A stretch of DNA of 64,000 nt from DATBLE01 sp963764565 (GCA_963764565.1 CAVXTD010000046.1:1-64000), one strand, 5' to 3'; positions 9,659 to 18,817 are shown, counted from the stretch's first letter. Notes: generated from the sequence alone by a model not told the origin. Program-made: numbers and translations.

Positions 9659-10771
9659 CTATCGTAGTCCTGCGACCAGCGCCTCCAGCCGCGCGGCGTA
9701 GTCGTCGGGGCTCGCAAGCCACGGCTCGACCCCGGCCCGTGCTCCCTCCGCGAGCCGTGCGGCCAGCCCACCGTCGGAAAGCACGCGGACGAGGGCGTCG
9801 GCGAGTGCCTGCGGATCCTGGGGTGGGACGAGGAGGCCGTTCTCCCCGTCGCGGACGAGATCGACGATCCCGCCGACCCGTGAGGCGATCGCCGGCCGCC
9901 CGCGGCAGAACGCCTCGACCAGGACGCGGCCCATCCCCTCCGAGCGGGAGGGGAGGACGAGCGTCGTCGCGGCGTCGAGTGCGGCGGCAACGCCGGCCGT
10001 CGGCAGCGCCTCCGTCCACTCCGTCTGGGCCGGCAGGTCGCGAACGAGCTGCTCGACCACCTCCCGTCGCCTTCCCCTACCCACGAGGTTCAAGCTCACC
10101 CTCGGCAGGCGCGGCGCAGCGAGCCGCCACGCCTCGGCCAGCTCCTCGATCCCCTTGTAGTGCTCGAGCACGCCGACGAAGAGCGCCCTCGGGGGGTCGG
10201 GCAGCGGCTGCACCGGACCGAGGAAGGGCTCCAGGTCCATGAATGCCGGGAAGACCGCGACAGGCTCGACGCCGTGGGAGCGGACGAGGCCGGTCGTGTA
10301 GTCGGAGATCGTGCGCACCGCCTCAGCGCGGCGCAGCGCGACCTCGGCAAGCCGGTCGGCGATCGGGTTCAACAGCCGGCGTGCGGGCGAGCCGTACAGA
10401 CGGGTGGCGGTGCGCCAGTCGCCGTGCACGTCGAGGACGATCGGAGCGCGAATGCCGGCGAGCCGGCGGCCGAGCATCGCCAGCCACGCTTCGTGAGCGC
10501 CCTGGACGAGCACCGCATCGGGCCGCATGCGCCGCAGCTCGCGTGCCGTCCGGAACGGCAGCGTGAGAAAGAAGAGCGCACCGTCGAGGCGTCGCGGGCG
10601 AAATGGGCCGGCCAGCGCGAACACCTCGTCCTTCTTCTCGGATCCTGCGACCCCGGTGGCGACCACACGCACGTCGAACACGTGCCGGAGGGCGTCGAAC
10701 TTGAGCCGCAGGCTGTCGTCGAGCGGGAGCCGGTAGCGCATGCGGCCGACCATCAGGAGGCGCGGCTTCAC
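9659..10771 (-). CDS. GT4-family glycosyltransferase
   Basis: ATG 10771 (MKPRLLMVGRMRYRLPLDDS) overlaps the stop of the next gene upstream. The 370-residue protein has LDVHGDWRTATRLYGSP in the N-domain, LFVGVLEHYKGIEELAEAW, and the donor motif PSRSEGMGRVLVEAFCRGRP with GLLVPPQDPQALADAL. Glu of SEGMG and Glu of VEAF form the expected E-x7-E pair. The RTISDYTTGLV segment is typical of enzymes acting on polyprenyl-linked acceptors. It belongs to the overlapping minus-strand cluster 7867-13184. Confidence 0.85.
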   Translation of the reverse strand: MKPRLLMVGRMRYRLPLDDSLRLKFDALRHVFDVRVVATGVAGSEKKDEVFALAGPFRPRRLDGALFFLTLPFRTARELRRMRPDAVLVQGAHEAWLAMLGRRLAGIRAPIVLDVHGDWRTATRLYGSPARRLLNPIADRLAEVALRRAEAVRTISDYTTGLVRSHGVEPVAVFPAFMDLEPFLGPVQPLPDPPRALFVGVLEHYKGIEELAEAWRLAAPRLPRVSLNLVGRGRRREVVEQLVRDLPAQTEWTEALPTAGVAAALDAATTLVLPSRSEGMGRVLVEAFCRGRPAIASRVGGIVDLVRDGENGLLVPPQDPQALADALVRVLSDGGLAARLAEGARAGVEPWLASPDDYAARLEALVAGLR

Positions 10772-11895
10772 GAGGCGGCCTCGCGCAGCAACTCCTCGAT
10801 CCGGCCGTAGATTCGCTCCGGCGCGTAGTCGCCGATCGAGTCGCGGGTCGCCGCCCGCAGCCTCAGGCGAAGCGCCTCGTCGGCGAAATAGCGGCGGATC
10901 GCCCCGGCGAGCGCGGCCACGTCCTGGTGCGGCACGAGTAGCCCGTTGACGCCGTCCGTGAGCACCTCGCCGACGCCGCCCACGTCGGTCGCGATCACGG
11001 GCGTGCCGGCGGCGAGCCCCTCGACGACCGCGTGGGGGAAGTTTTCCCAGCTCGAGGAGAGGATGACCGCGTCGGCCGCAGTCAAGAGCTCGAACACGAC
11101 CGGGCGGGACTGGGGGCCGAGAAAGCGCGTGCGGTTCGCGACCCCGAGACGTTCGGACAGCTCCTCGAGGCCCTGCCGCTCCGGCCCGTCTCCCGCCAGG
11201 ACGAGCGACACGCCCTCGACCTCGGACAGCGCCTCGAGCGCGATGTCGAGCGACTTCTGCGGAGCGAGCCGGCCGGTGAAGACGAGGGTCTCCCCGGAGA
11301 AGCCGTGCCGGGCGCGCAGCTCGTCGCGGTCCCCCGGATCGGGCACTGAAATGGGGTTCGGGAGCACGACGATGCGGTCGGCGTCGACGAGATGCCAGCG
11401 GCCGGCGATCGCCCGCAACGACTCGCTCGGGCAGACATACCGCCGCGCGCCGCTCATCAGCAGGTCGCGCAGCAGCTTCAGCCCGGCAATCTGGACGCCG
11501 CGCGAACGCTGAAAGTCGTCCAGCGGCAGCTTCGTCAACCCGTAGCGCACAGCCCGCTCGTACGCGGGGTCGCCTGTCAGCTTGATCACCCGGGGCGTGC
11601 GGCCGACCAGCGCGCCCACCCGCGTTCGCCCGATCATGCCGGTCGAGTAGACGACATCCGCGTGCCGCGCCGCCCGGGCCGAGAGCACCGCCCCCCAGAG
11701 GTAGCGGAGCGGCGCAGGCAGCCGCCGCGAAATCCAGCGCACCGGATACGGCTGCGGCGCGGGTGGGGCCGGGGCCGTCGTCAGCACCTCCACGCCATGC
11801 CCGCGCGCGAGCAGGAACTCAGCGACCTCGGGCGCATGCGTGGCGGGCCCCCCGACGTCGGGCGGCCAGATCCCGGAGACGATCAGCACCTTCAC
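10768..11895 (-). CDS. GT4-family glycosyltransferase
   Basis: GTG 11895 starts VKVLIVSGIWPPDVGGPATH, with the glycine-rich acceptor loop of GT4 enzymes. It continues with VIKLTGDPAYERAVRYG, TLVFTGRLAPQKSLDIALEA, LAGDGPERQGL and SSSWENFPHAVVEGLAAGTP. The donor glutamates are Glu of WENF and Glu of VEGL. The product is 375 residues. The start is chosen at the GTGA overlap with the flippase; upstream extension has no similarity. By sequence type it resembles mannosyl- or glucosyltransferases of exopolysaccharide assembly, but the donor is not identifiable. Confidence 0.85.
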   Translation of the reverse strand: MKVLIVSGIWPPDVGGPATHAPEVAEFLLARGHGVEVLTTAPAPPAPQPYPVRWISRRLPAPLRYLWGAVLSARAARHADVVYSTGMIGRTRVGALVGRTPRVIKLTGDPAYERAVRYGLTKLPLDDFQRSRGVQIAGLKLLRDLLMSGARRYVCPSESLRAIAGRWHLVDADRIVVLPNPISVPDPGDRDELRARHGFSGETLVFTGRLAPQKSLDIALEALSEVEGVSLVLAGDGPERQGLEELSERLGVANRTRFLGPQSRPVVFELLTAADAVILSSSWENFPHAVVEGLAAGTPVIATDVGGVGEVLTDGVNGLLVPHQDVAALAGAIRRYFADEALRLRLRAATRDSIGDYAPERIYGRIEELLREAAS

Positions 11896-13184
11896 CGAAC
11901 CGCTTGCCCGGTCCCGGTCACCGGGGTGTGTGCCCGGTGGAGCCGCGTCACGGCGACGAGCCAGACGGCGGCGAAGACTCCGGTCGAGATCAGCACGCCG
12001 GCGGCCGCCCCGGTCGCGTCCCACACGGTGCCGAAGACGAGCACGAGCGGGATCAGGACGGCGGTCTCGATTCCGTGCGTGAGGATCCGCAGGCCGGGCC
12101 TGCCGACCGAGACGGGCAGCGACTTCGTCCAGGCGAAGACGAGCCCGATCGCGCCTGCCAGCAGCATCAGGCGCGCTGCGTCCGACGCCGGCTCGAACTC
12201 GGAGCCGTAGGCGATGCGGATGAGGTCGGGCATGAACCAGTACAGAAACGGCACCGAGACCGCCATCAGCGCACTCGCGCCGACGCTGAAGCGCCGCAGG
12301 CCCTGGAAGACCTTCGCCGAGGCGCCGGCCTCCCAGTCGCGCGTCTGCTCGGTGAGGAGAATCAGCCGCGCCGGCGCCGTCAGCGCGGTCAGACCGGTCT
12401 GCGGCGCCTGGGCCGCCCGGAAGAAGCCGACCTGGGCGGGCGTCGAGACCATCCCGAGGAGGAGCGGCACGACCGCGGTTCGCAGCGAGACGACCCCAGA
12501 GCCGATGCTCGACTGGATCACGAAGCGGACGATCTCAGACCGATCGTCGCCGAGCGCCTCTGGAGCGGCGGCCGGGAAGCGGCGAAAGGCGGCAAGCGCG
12601 GCGGCGCCGACCGCGGCCGAGCCGACGACCTGCCCGACGACCAGCCCGAGCAGCGCTTGCGAGACTCCGTAGTGCGCGCCCGCGACGAGACCGGCGAGCC
12701 GGAGCGCCTGGGTCACGAAGACGAACGCGGCGCGCACGTCGTAGCGGCCGGTCAGGACGAGGGCGGCGCCGGCGGGGGCTTCGGGCAGGTACGCGATCGG
12801 GAGCAGCGCCGCGAGCAGCATCGGGTTGCGGAGGCCGTGGGTGCCGAAGATGTCGTCGGCAAAGGGCGCGGCGATCGCGAGCGCGGCGGCGGCGAAGAGC
12901 GCGCCGGCGGTCTTGAGCACGAGTGCGCGGCGGTAGAGGCGGCGCAGCCTCCCCCAGCGCTCTGCGGTCGTGTACCGGAAGCCGAACTTGACCATCGCCT
13001 CCTCCACGGTCAGGTCGAGGAGAACCTGGAAGAAGCTCGCGCCCGAGAGCGCGAGCGAATAGAGACCGAGACCGTGCGGGCCCAGCTCGCGCGCGGCCAC
13101 GAGTGTCCCGATCACCCCGAGGGCGACACTCCCGTACAGACCGATCGCCGTCGCCGAGCGCCGCCACACGAGGCGCGCATGCAT
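11892..13184 (-). CDS. Wzx-like polysaccharide flippase
   Basis: The start is ATG 13184 (MHARLVWRRSATAIGLYGSV). The 430-residue protein has about 12-14 hydrophobic segments (SVALGVIGTLVAARELG, ALFAAAALAIAAPF, MLLAALLPIAYLPEAPAG and others) and the signature region LGPHGLGLYSLALSGASFFQ of the polysaccharide-synthesis/MATE-like exporter family. Such proteins flip undecaprenyl-PP-linked repeat units across the membrane. It is divergent from the Wzy-like gene at 13211 with only 26 bases between starts and a shared symmetric promoter, a natural pairing of flippase and polymerase. Confidence 0.8.
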   Translation of the reverse strand: MHARLVWRRSATAIGLYGSVALGVIGTLVAARELGPHGLGLYSLALSGASFFQVLLDLTVEEAMVKFGFRYTTAERWGRLRRLYRRALVLKTAGALFAAAALAIAAPFADDIFGTHGLRNPMLLAALLPIAYLPEAPAGAALVLTGRYDVRAAFVFVTQALRLAGLVAGAHYGVSQALLGLVVGQVVGSAAVGAAALAAFRRFPAAAPEALGDDRSEIVRFVIQSSIGSGVVSLRTAVVPLLLGMVSTPAQVGFFRAAQAPQTGLTALTAPARLILLTEQTRDWEAGASAKVFQGLRRFSVGASALMAVSVPFLYWFMPDLIRIAYGSEFEPASDAARLMLLAGAIGLVFAWTKSLPVSVGRPGLRILTHGIETAVLIPLVLVFGTVWDATGAAAGVLISTGVFAAVWLVAVTRLHRAHTPVTGTGQAVR

Positions 13185-13192
13185 TCGGGCGC

Positions 13193-13204
13193 CCACTATA
13201 GTGG
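13193..13204. promoter_or_regulatory. Palindromic bidirectional -10 element CCACTATAGTGG
   Basis: A perfect 12-bp palindrome provides TATAGT on both strands (13197-13202 on plus, 13200-13195 on minus). The plus start codon GTG 13211 lies 8 bases downstream and the minus ATG 13184 lies 10 bases downstream. Both transcripts would therefore be leaderless or nearly so. No room exists for separate promoters in the 26-base gap unless they lie within the opposing genes. Confidence 0.65.
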
Positions 13205-13210
13205 CCGCCG

Positions 13211-14536
13211 GTGGCCGATCGGACGCTCCTGCGGGCCTCGGGAGGCGCAGTTGTGCTCGCGGTCGCCATCCCGATCGTGCTCGTGCACGTCGACTTCCAG
13301 CCGGGCTTCTCGGTATCCGCCGGCTCGACGCATGCGCACATCGTGCTCTCCGACCTGGCCGTCCTCGCCTGCCTTGCCGTCGCACTCGCGGTCGCGGCGC
13401 GCAGTGGGCTCGGACCGCTCAGAGACGGCGTCCCCTTCTGGATCGCGCTGGCGGCGCTCCTCACCATGGTCGTCGCCGCCTGTTTCTACCCGTTGCTCGG
13501 CAGCGACCCGTACCCGTGGCGCGACCATGTCGTCACGGCGGGCAAGTACGTCGAGTACGCACTGCTCGCCCCGGCCGTGCTGCTGCTCGTGCGGCGCCGG
13601 AGCGATCTCGTGCTGCTCGTCGGGACGCTCGTCGCCTCGAGCGCGGTCGCGTCGGCGCTCGGCGCTGCGCAGTTCTTCGGGTGGCGAATCGTCAAGGGCT
13701 GGCCCGCCGGGTACCGCCAGCCCTCGTACCTCGGCCACCACGACTTCGCCGCCCTCTCGGGGATCGCGCTCGCCGTCGCGCTGATCGCGATCGCACTGCC
13801 CGCGTGGCGCATCGACCGGCGTCTCGCGCTCGCCGGCGGGGTCGCCGGAGCGCTCGGACTGCTCCTCTCCGGCTCTCTCGCCGGGGCGATCGGGCTGCTG
13901 GCCGCCGGAGCGGTTGCGGCCGTTGTCGCGCGCGGATCCCTTCGGCGGGCGGGCGCGATCCTCGGCATCTCCCTCGCGGTCTTCGGCGGCGTCGTCCTCT
14001 TCCGCAGCGGCGACGTCAAATCGTTCCTGGAGCTGGTCGGGATCGGTCAGAAGGACAATCGAGTGCAGGTCGAGACCTACGTGCAGCGGACGATGCTCGT
14101 CTACCTCGGCTGGCGGGTCTTCCTCGACCACCCCGTCGCCGGCGCGGGTTGGCAGGCGTCGAACGACGAGTATGTCTACGGGCCGTACCTCCCCGTGCTG
14201 CACCGGAAGTTCCCGAACACGCCGCCTGAGGGATTCCCGTCGCCGGCGCACCCGTACGGGGTTCAGAACGCGTACGTGCAGGCGCTCTCCGACCTGGGCG
14301 CGATCGGGTTCCTGCTCTTTGTCGCAGCTCTCCTGACGCCGCTCGCACTGGCGGCGCGGCGGCTTCTCCGCGGCCCGCCCGGCCCTGAGACCCTTCTTGC
14401 CGTCATGTGGCTGCTCGTGACGATGGGTGTCCTGACCGCGCTCGGCCTCGTCGCCGGGATCCCGACCGACGCGCTGACATGGCTCGCGGCCGGGCTCTGC
14501 GCCGCGCCGGTCGCCTTCGCCGCCGACTCGGGCTGA
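13211..14536 (+). CDS. O-antigen polymerase/ligase-like membrane protein (Wzy_C type)
   Basis: GTG 13211 begins VADRTLLRASGGAVVLAVAI. The 441-residue protein has about 10-12 membrane helices and a large periplasmic-type loop with FLDHPVAGAGWQASNDEYVY and PYGVQNAYVQALSDLGAIGF. This matches the Wzy_C pattern, in which a conserved H/NAYVQ-like segment lies close to an arginine-rich loop. It should polymerise repeat units or ligate a glycan on the outer side of the membrane. Divergent pairing with the Wzx-like gene supports a Wzx/Wzy route. Confidence 0.75.
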   Translation: MADRTLLRASGGAVVLAVAIPIVLVHVDFQPGFSVSAGSTHAHIVLSDLAVLACLAVALAVAARSGLGPLRDGVPFWIALAALLTMVVAACFYPLLGSDPYPWRDHVVTAGKYVEYALLAPAVLLLVRRRSDLVLLVGTLVASSAVASALGAAQFFGWRIVKGWPAGYRQPSYLGHHDFAALSGIALAVALIAIALPAWRIDRRLALAGGVAGALGLLLSGSLAGAIGLLAAGAVAAVVARGSLRRAGAILGISLAVFGGVVLFRSGDVKSFLELVGIGQKDNRVQVETYVQRTMLVYLGWRVFLDHPVAGAGWQASNDEYVYGPYLPVLHRKFPNTPPEGFPSPAHPYGVQNAYVQALSDLGAIGFLLFVAALLTPLALAARRLLRGPPGPETLLAVMWLLVTMGVLTALGLVAGIPTDALTWLAAGLCAAPVAFAADSG

Positions 14537-14554
14537 GGCGCAGCCGGGCTCGAC

Positions 14555-14560
14555 TACGAT
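14555..14560 (+). promoter_or_regulatory. Candidate -10 element TACGAT, 10 bases before ATG 14571
   Basis: TACGAT ends 10 bases upstream of the epimerase start codon and no Shine-Dalgarno sequence intervenes, so a short-leader or leaderless transcript is likely. Confidence 0.4.
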
Positions 14561-14570
14561 TGCTTCCCGG

Positions 14571-15497
14571 ATGGCGAAGGTGCTGGTCACGGGGGGCGCG
14601 GGCTTCATCGGCTCGAACCTCGTGCGCGCGCTGGTCGAGCGCGGCGATTCGGTGCGGGTGCTCGACAACTTCTCGACGGGCAACCGCGCGAACCTCGAGG
14701 GGATCGACGTCGAGGTCGTCGAAGGCGAGCTGCGCAGCTACGAGCGCGTCCACAACGCCGTGCGGGGCGTCGAAGTCGTCTACCACCTCGGCGCGCTCGG
14801 CTCGGTGCCGCGCTCCGTGCAGGACCCGCTGACCTCGAGCGCGGTCAACGTCGAGGGAACGCTCAACGTGCTGCTCGCCGCCCGCGACGAGAGCGTGCGC
14901 AGGGTCGTCTTCTCGTCGAGCACCTCCGTCTACGGGACGAGCCGGACGCTGCCGACCACCGAGGCCGAGCCGCCAGACCCGATCTCGCCCTACGGCGTCG
15001 CCAAGCTGGCGGCCGAGCGGTACTGCGTCTCGTTCAGCCGTGTCTACGAGTCGTTCGAGTCCGTCGTCCTGCGCTACTTCAACGTCTTCGGTCCGCGCCA
15101 GCGCCCCGAGTCGCAGTACGCGGCCGTGATTCCGCTCTTCATCGCCGCGATCTCGCGCGGAGAGCCGATCACGATCCACGGTGACGGCGAGCAGTCGCGC
15201 GACTTCACGTACGTCGGCAACATCGTCGACGCGACGCTTCGGGGCGGCGAGGCCGAGGGTGCGAGCGGACGCGCGTTCAACGTCGCCGCCGGCGCACCGG
15301 CCAGCGTCAACGCCATTGCCGACGCGATCGGCCGGATCCTGGACAAGCCGGTGGAGAGGACCTTCGCCCCGTCGCGCCCCGGCGACATCCGCGACTCCTG
15401 GGCAGACATCGGCGCGGCGCGCGAGGTGCTCGGCTACGAGCCCGCGGTCGGCCTCGAGGAGGGGCTGCGCCGCACCGTCGAGTTCCTCGGTGCCTAG
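14571..15497 (+). CDS. UDP-sugar 4-epimerase-like SDR enzyme
   Basis: The 308-residue protein is a complete extended SDR: NAD-binding VLVTGGAGFIGSNLVRAL at residues 4-21, the catalytic Ser/Thr region VVFSSSTSVYG, the Y-x3-K pair in SPYGVAKLAAERYC, and the substrate segment RYFNVFGPRQRPESQYAAVI. The FGPRQ and SQYAAVIP features resemble the WbpP/Gne group (UDP-GlcNAc or UDP-GlcNAcA C4-epimerases), but GalE activity cannot be excluded. Its stop overlaps the next GT4 start, suggesting that it supplies that enzyme's donor. Confidence 0.75.
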   Translation: MAKVLVTGGAGFIGSNLVRALVERGDSVRVLDNFSTGNRANLEGIDVEVVEGELRSYERVHNAVRGVEVVYHLGALGSVPRSVQDPLTSSAVNVEGTLNVLLAARDESVRRVVFSSSTSVYGTSRTLPTTEAEPPDPISPYGVAKLAAERYCVSFSRVYESFESVVLRYFNVFGPRQRPESQYAAVIPLFIAAISRGEPITIHGDGEQSRDFTYVGNIVDATLRGGEAEGASGRAFNVAAGAPASVNAIADAIGRILDKPVERTFAPSRPGDIRDSWADIGAAREVLGYEPAVGLEEGLRRTVEFLGA

Positions 15498-16710
15498 GTG
15501 TGAGCCCATCCGCGTTCTCCGCGCAATCGCCCGGCTGAACATGGGAGGTCCGACGCTCCACGTCTCCTACCTCACCGCCGGTCTGCGTGAGCGCGGGTAC
15601 GAGACGACGCTCGTCGCCGGAAGCGTCAGCCCCGGCGAGCAGTCGATGGCCTACGTCTCCGAGGAGCTCGGCATTCACGTGACGACGATCCCGCATCTGC
15701 ACCGGGAGATCTCACCGGTCCGCGATCTGCTCGCGACCTTCCGCTTCGCCCGGCTGATGCGCGAGCTGCGTCCCCAGATCCTGCACACGCACACCGCGAA
15801 GGCCGGCGCGATCGGCCGGGTTGCCGTCCTGCTCGCGGGCCGTGCGCGGCCGCCGATCGTCGTCCACACGTTTCACGGACACGTTCTCCGCGGCTACTTC
15901 GGGAGGTTCTGGACCAGCGTCTTCCGCACCCTGGAGCGGCTGCTCGCCCGCGTGACGGATGCGCTGATCGCGGTCAGTCCGGAGGTGCGCGACGAGCTCG
16001 TCGCCATGGGAATCGCCCCGGCGTCGAAGTTCGCAGTCATCCGCCTGGGGATCCGGCTGGAGGAGCGCATCGCGATCGACCCGGCCACGCGCGCCGAGAC
16101 GCGACGGGTGATGGGGATCGGCGACGGCCCCTTCGTCGTCGGCTGGATCGGGCGGATGACCGCCGTCAAGCGGACGGACGACGTGCTGCGCGCGTTCCAC
16201 CTCCTGCGGAACCGCGGCGTCGACGCGTGGCTCTGCATGGTCGGCGACGGCCCCGACCGGGAGGACGTCGAGCAACTCGCCGCCGAGCTGGGGATCATTC
16301 GCCGCTGCCTCTTCCCCGGCTACCAGGAGCAGGTCGGGCAGTTCTTCTCTGCGTTCGACGTGTTCGTCCTCACGTCGGGGAACGAGGGGACGCCGGTGAC
16401 CGCGATCGAGGCGCTGGCCGCGGGCTGCCCTGTCGTCGCCACCCGGGTCGGCGGCATTCCGGACGTCGTCCGCGACGGTGAGGACGGGTTCCTCGTCGAG
16501 CCGGGCGCCGTGGACGAGCTCGCCGAGCGGCTCGCGCAGCTCGCGGCCGATCCCGAGCTCCGCGCCCGCATGGGCGCCGCCGGCCGCGACTTCGTCGCCA
16601 CGCGCTACGGCGTCCCGCGCCTGATCGACGACGTGGACGCGCTCTACCGGCGGCTGCTGGACGCGAAGGGGCTAGCCCAGGTCAGTGCGGCAGCCGCTGA
16701 AACGCGCTGA
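15490..16710 (+). CDS. GT4-family glycosyltransferase
   Basis: GTG 15490 (VPRCEPIRVLRAIARLNMGG) overlaps the epimerase stop by 8 bases. The 406-residue protein carries LNMGGPTLHVSYLTAGL, HTHTAKAGAIGRVAVLLAG, VHTFHGHVLRGYFGRF, VGWIGRMTAVKRTDDVLRAF, VGDGPDREDVEQLA and TSGNEGTPVTAIEALAAGCP. The acceptor-domain strings are typical of GT4 enzymes acting on undecaprenyl-linked HexNAc, such as WbpH/PglA-like transferases. Its 3' end overlaps the convergent glycosidase gene by 29 bases. Confidence 0.85.
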   Translation: MPRCEPIRVLRAIARLNMGGPTLHVSYLTAGLRERGYETTLVAGSVSPGEQSMAYVSEELGIHVTTIPHLHREISPVRDLLATFRFARLMRELRPQILHTHTAKAGAIGRVAVLLAGRARPPIVVHTFHGHVLRGYFGRFWTSVFRTLERLLARVTDALIAVSPEVRDELVAMGIAPASKFAVIRLGIRLEERIAIDPATRAETRRVMGIGDGPFVVGWIGRMTAVKRTDDVLRAFHLLRNRGVDAWLCMVGDGPDREDVEQLAAELGIIRRCLFPGYQEQVGQFFSAFDVFVLTSGNEGTPVTAIEALAAGCPVVATRVGGIPDVVRDGEDGFLVEPGAVDELAERLAQLAADPELRARMGAAGRDFVATRYGVPRLIDDVDALYRRLLDAKGLAQVSAAAAETR

Positions 16711-17836
16711 AGGCCGGCTTCTTCTTCCCGTCCACGGTCATCAGGCCGGACTGCCAGCCGGACAGATCGGGCTCGTCGCGAACGAGGAACCAGAGCATCA
16801 GGTCGATCCGCGGGTTGGCGCGGGCGATCGCGAACGCCTGCGTCAGGTACTTCGCCTGGAGGGCCCAGGAGACGCCGAAGTGGCTGTCGGGCGGCTTGGT
16901 CTGGTAGCCGTACTCGGTGATCCAGATCCTGCGCGGTCCGTAGAGGCGTGAGACCGCCTTGATCAGGAGGTCGAAGTTCGCCAGCGTGATCGCCGTCGGC
17001 GACTGTCCGGACACCGTCGGCGGAGGCTTCGTGGTCGGCGTCTCGCTCGGGACGCCGTAGTACGGATTGTGCGCGTAGGCGTCGAAGTGCTTCATCCCCG
17101 CGTTCCTCGCAGCCGTCAGGAACGCGATCGGCGAGACCGAGGGCCGAGAGCTGGTCGGGTTGTTGTTGCCGCGCGGTCCGGTGACGCCGCAGGCGACCTT
17201 CTCCCCCTTGAACATCGTCGAATGGACGCCCATGTAGACGGCCTCGCAGATCTTCGCGTACGAGATCGCGCTCTGGATCACCCACTTGCCGCCCTTGCGG
17301 ACGTACTGCGGGCGCAGAAACGCCGGGTTGTTCGGCTCGTTCCAGGCCGCCCAGAGACGCACGGCCGGAAGCGTGCGTCCGTCCGTGCCGAGGTACATGC
17401 CGCTGTACCTGGCGGCCGCCGCATAGGCGAAGTCCCGCAGGTCGTCGTAGTTCGTCGGCGGGCGGTTCGGGCTACCGCCGCCGTTCGCCCAGCGCGGGGT
17501 GCCGGTGATCGAGAGCAGCACCTTGATCTGGTTGGCGCCCGCGTAGGCGACGGTCCGGTCGTAGAGCGTCCAGTCGTAGGCGGCGTCGCGCGGGTCGGCT
17601 CCGTCGAACGGCCGGTACTTGGCGACGCCGAGCTTCCCGCCCCAGTACAGGTTGACCCTGATCACGTCGACTTTCAGCGACTTGTAGAGGGCGAAGGTCT
17701 GAGCCGGGTCGCCGTAGAGCGTCTGGCCCTCGTCGTACACGCCGATCGCGAAGGTGGGTGACGCCGTCGCGGCGGGCACGCAGAGCCCGGCGGCGGCCAC
17801 CAGGGTCGCCGCCAGGAACCGCCAGCGATCAGACAC
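16682..17836 (-). CDS. Secreted (beta/alpha)8 glycoside hydrolase
   Basis: GTG 17836 gives a 384-residue protein with a signal peptide (residues 1-25, LVAAAGLCVPAATASP). LWAAWNEPNN places the acid/base Glu at 167 (N-E-P motif of clan GH-A) and WITEYGYQ the nucleophile at 308. The barrel landmarks VDVIRVNLYWGG and YDWTLYDRTVAYAG are of the GH39/GH5-like cellulase-fold group. The substrate is unknown; as the only obvious glycan hydrolase here it may trim or release the exported polymer. It overlaps the UXS stop by 8 bases, so it is probably co-transcribed with it. Confidence 0.75.
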   Translation of the reverse strand: MSDRWRFLAATLVAAAGLCVPAATASPTFAIGVYDEGQTLYGDPAQTFALYKSLKVDVIRVNLYWGGKLGVAKYRPFDGADPRDAAYDWTLYDRTVAYAGANQIKVLLSITGTPRWANGGGSPNRPPTNYDDLRDFAYAAAARYSGMYLGTDGRTLPAVRLWAAWNEPNNPAFLRPQYVRKGGKWVIQSAISYAKICEAVYMGVHSTMFKGEKVACGVTGPRGNNNPTSSRPSVSPIAFLTAARNAGMKHFDAYAHNPYYGVPSETPTTKPPPTVSGQSPTAITLANFDLLIKAVSRLYGPRRIWITEYGYQTKPPDSHFGVSWALQAKYLTQAFAIARANPRIDLMLWFLVRDEPDLSGWQSGLMTVDGKKKPAFSAFQRLPH

Positions 17837-18767
17837 CTACAGGTTTCCCGGCTGTGGGACTGAGCATCCGCCGGAGTCCTTCCTCGAGCTGGACCTCCGG
17901 CTCCCAGCCGAGGATCTGGCGGGCCCTGGTGATGTCGGGCTGCCGCACCTGCGGGTCGTCCACCGGCAGGGCCTCGTACACGATCTCGCTGGTCGAGCCG
18001 GTCACCTTCAGCACGGCGGCCGCGAGCTCGAGGATCGTGAACTCGTTCGGGTTGCCGATGTTGACGGGCAGGTGCTCGTCGCTCTCGGCGAGCAGGATGA
18101 GGCCGCGGACGAGGTCGTCCACGTAGCAGAAGCTCCGCGTCTGCGATCCGGCCCCGTAGACGGTCAGCGGTTCGTTTGCGAGCGCCTGGCGGACGAACGT
18201 CGGAATCGCGCGCCCGTCGTGCGGGCGCATGCGCGCGCCGTAGGTGTTGAAGATGCGGACGATCGCCGTGTTCACGCCCTGCTGGGTGTGGTACGCCATC
18301 GTCAGCGCTTCGGCGTAGCGCTTTGCCTCGTCGTAGACCCCGCGCGGGCCGATCGGGTTGACGTGGCCCCAGTAGGTCTCGGGCTGCGGGTGCACCTGCG
18401 GGTCGCCGTAGACCTCGCTCGTCGAGGCAAGCAGGAATCTCGCGCGCTTGAACTTGGCGAGCCCGAGCGCGTGGTGCGTCCCGTACGAGCCGACCTTCAG
18501 CGAGTGCAGGGGCATCCGCAGGTAGTCCACCGGACTGGCGAGCGCGGCGAAGTGGTAGACGAAGTCGACCGGCCCGTCGATCGTGAGCTCGTCGGTGACG
18601 TCGTGGTTCAGGAAGTCGAAGCTCTCGTCCGAGATGTGCTCGATGTTGGCGAGCGTGCTCGTGACCAGGTTGTCGACGCAGACGACCCGGTGCCCGCGCG
18701 AGAGCAGGTACTCGCAGAGGTGGGACCCGAGGAACCCAGCGCCACCGGTGACGACCGAAACAGGCAC
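17829..18767 (-). CDS. UDP-glucuronate decarboxylase (UDP-xylose synthase)-like
   Basis: GTG 18767 begins VPVSVVTGGAGFLGSHLCEY. The 312-residue extended SDR has FHFAALASPVDYL-type features (read as YHFAALASPVDYLRMPLHSL), the diagnostic ARFLLASTSEVYGDP, and GPRGVYDEAKRYAEALTMAY containing the Y-x3-K catalytic pair. FNTYGARMRPHDGRAIPTFV and GSQTRSFCYVDDLVRGL follow. These are hallmark strings of UXS enzymes, which convert UDP-GlcA to UDP-xylose; a UDP-GlcA 4-epimerase or related SDR is the alternative. It implies pentose or uronic acid residues in the product. Confidence 0.8.
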   Translation of the reverse strand: MPVSVVTGGAGFLGSHLCEYLLSRGHRVVCVDNLVTSTLANIEHISDESFDFLNHDVTDELTIDGPVDFVYHFAALASPVDYLRMPLHSLKVGSYGTHHALGLAKFKRARFLLASTSEVYGDPQVHPQPETYWGHVNPIGPRGVYDEAKRYAEALTMAYHTQQGVNTAIVRIFNTYGARMRPHDGRAIPTFVRQALANEPLTVYGAGSQTRSFCYVDDLVRGLILLAESDEHLPVNIGNPNEFTILELAAAVLKVTGSTSEIVYEALPVDDPQVRQPDITRARQILGWEPEVQLEEGLRRMLSPTAGKPVGV

Positions 18768-18773
18768 GAGCGC

Positions 18774-18779
18774 ATGATA
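18774..18779 (-). promoter_or_regulatory. -10 element TATCAT of the UXS gene
   Basis: On the minus strand TATCAT ends 6 bases before GTG 18767, consistent with leaderless transcription of the UXS-glycosidase pair. Confidence 0.5.
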
Positions 18780-18817
18780 GGGGACGCTCGGGGCGGCTTC
18801 CCGCCCTAACGAACTGC

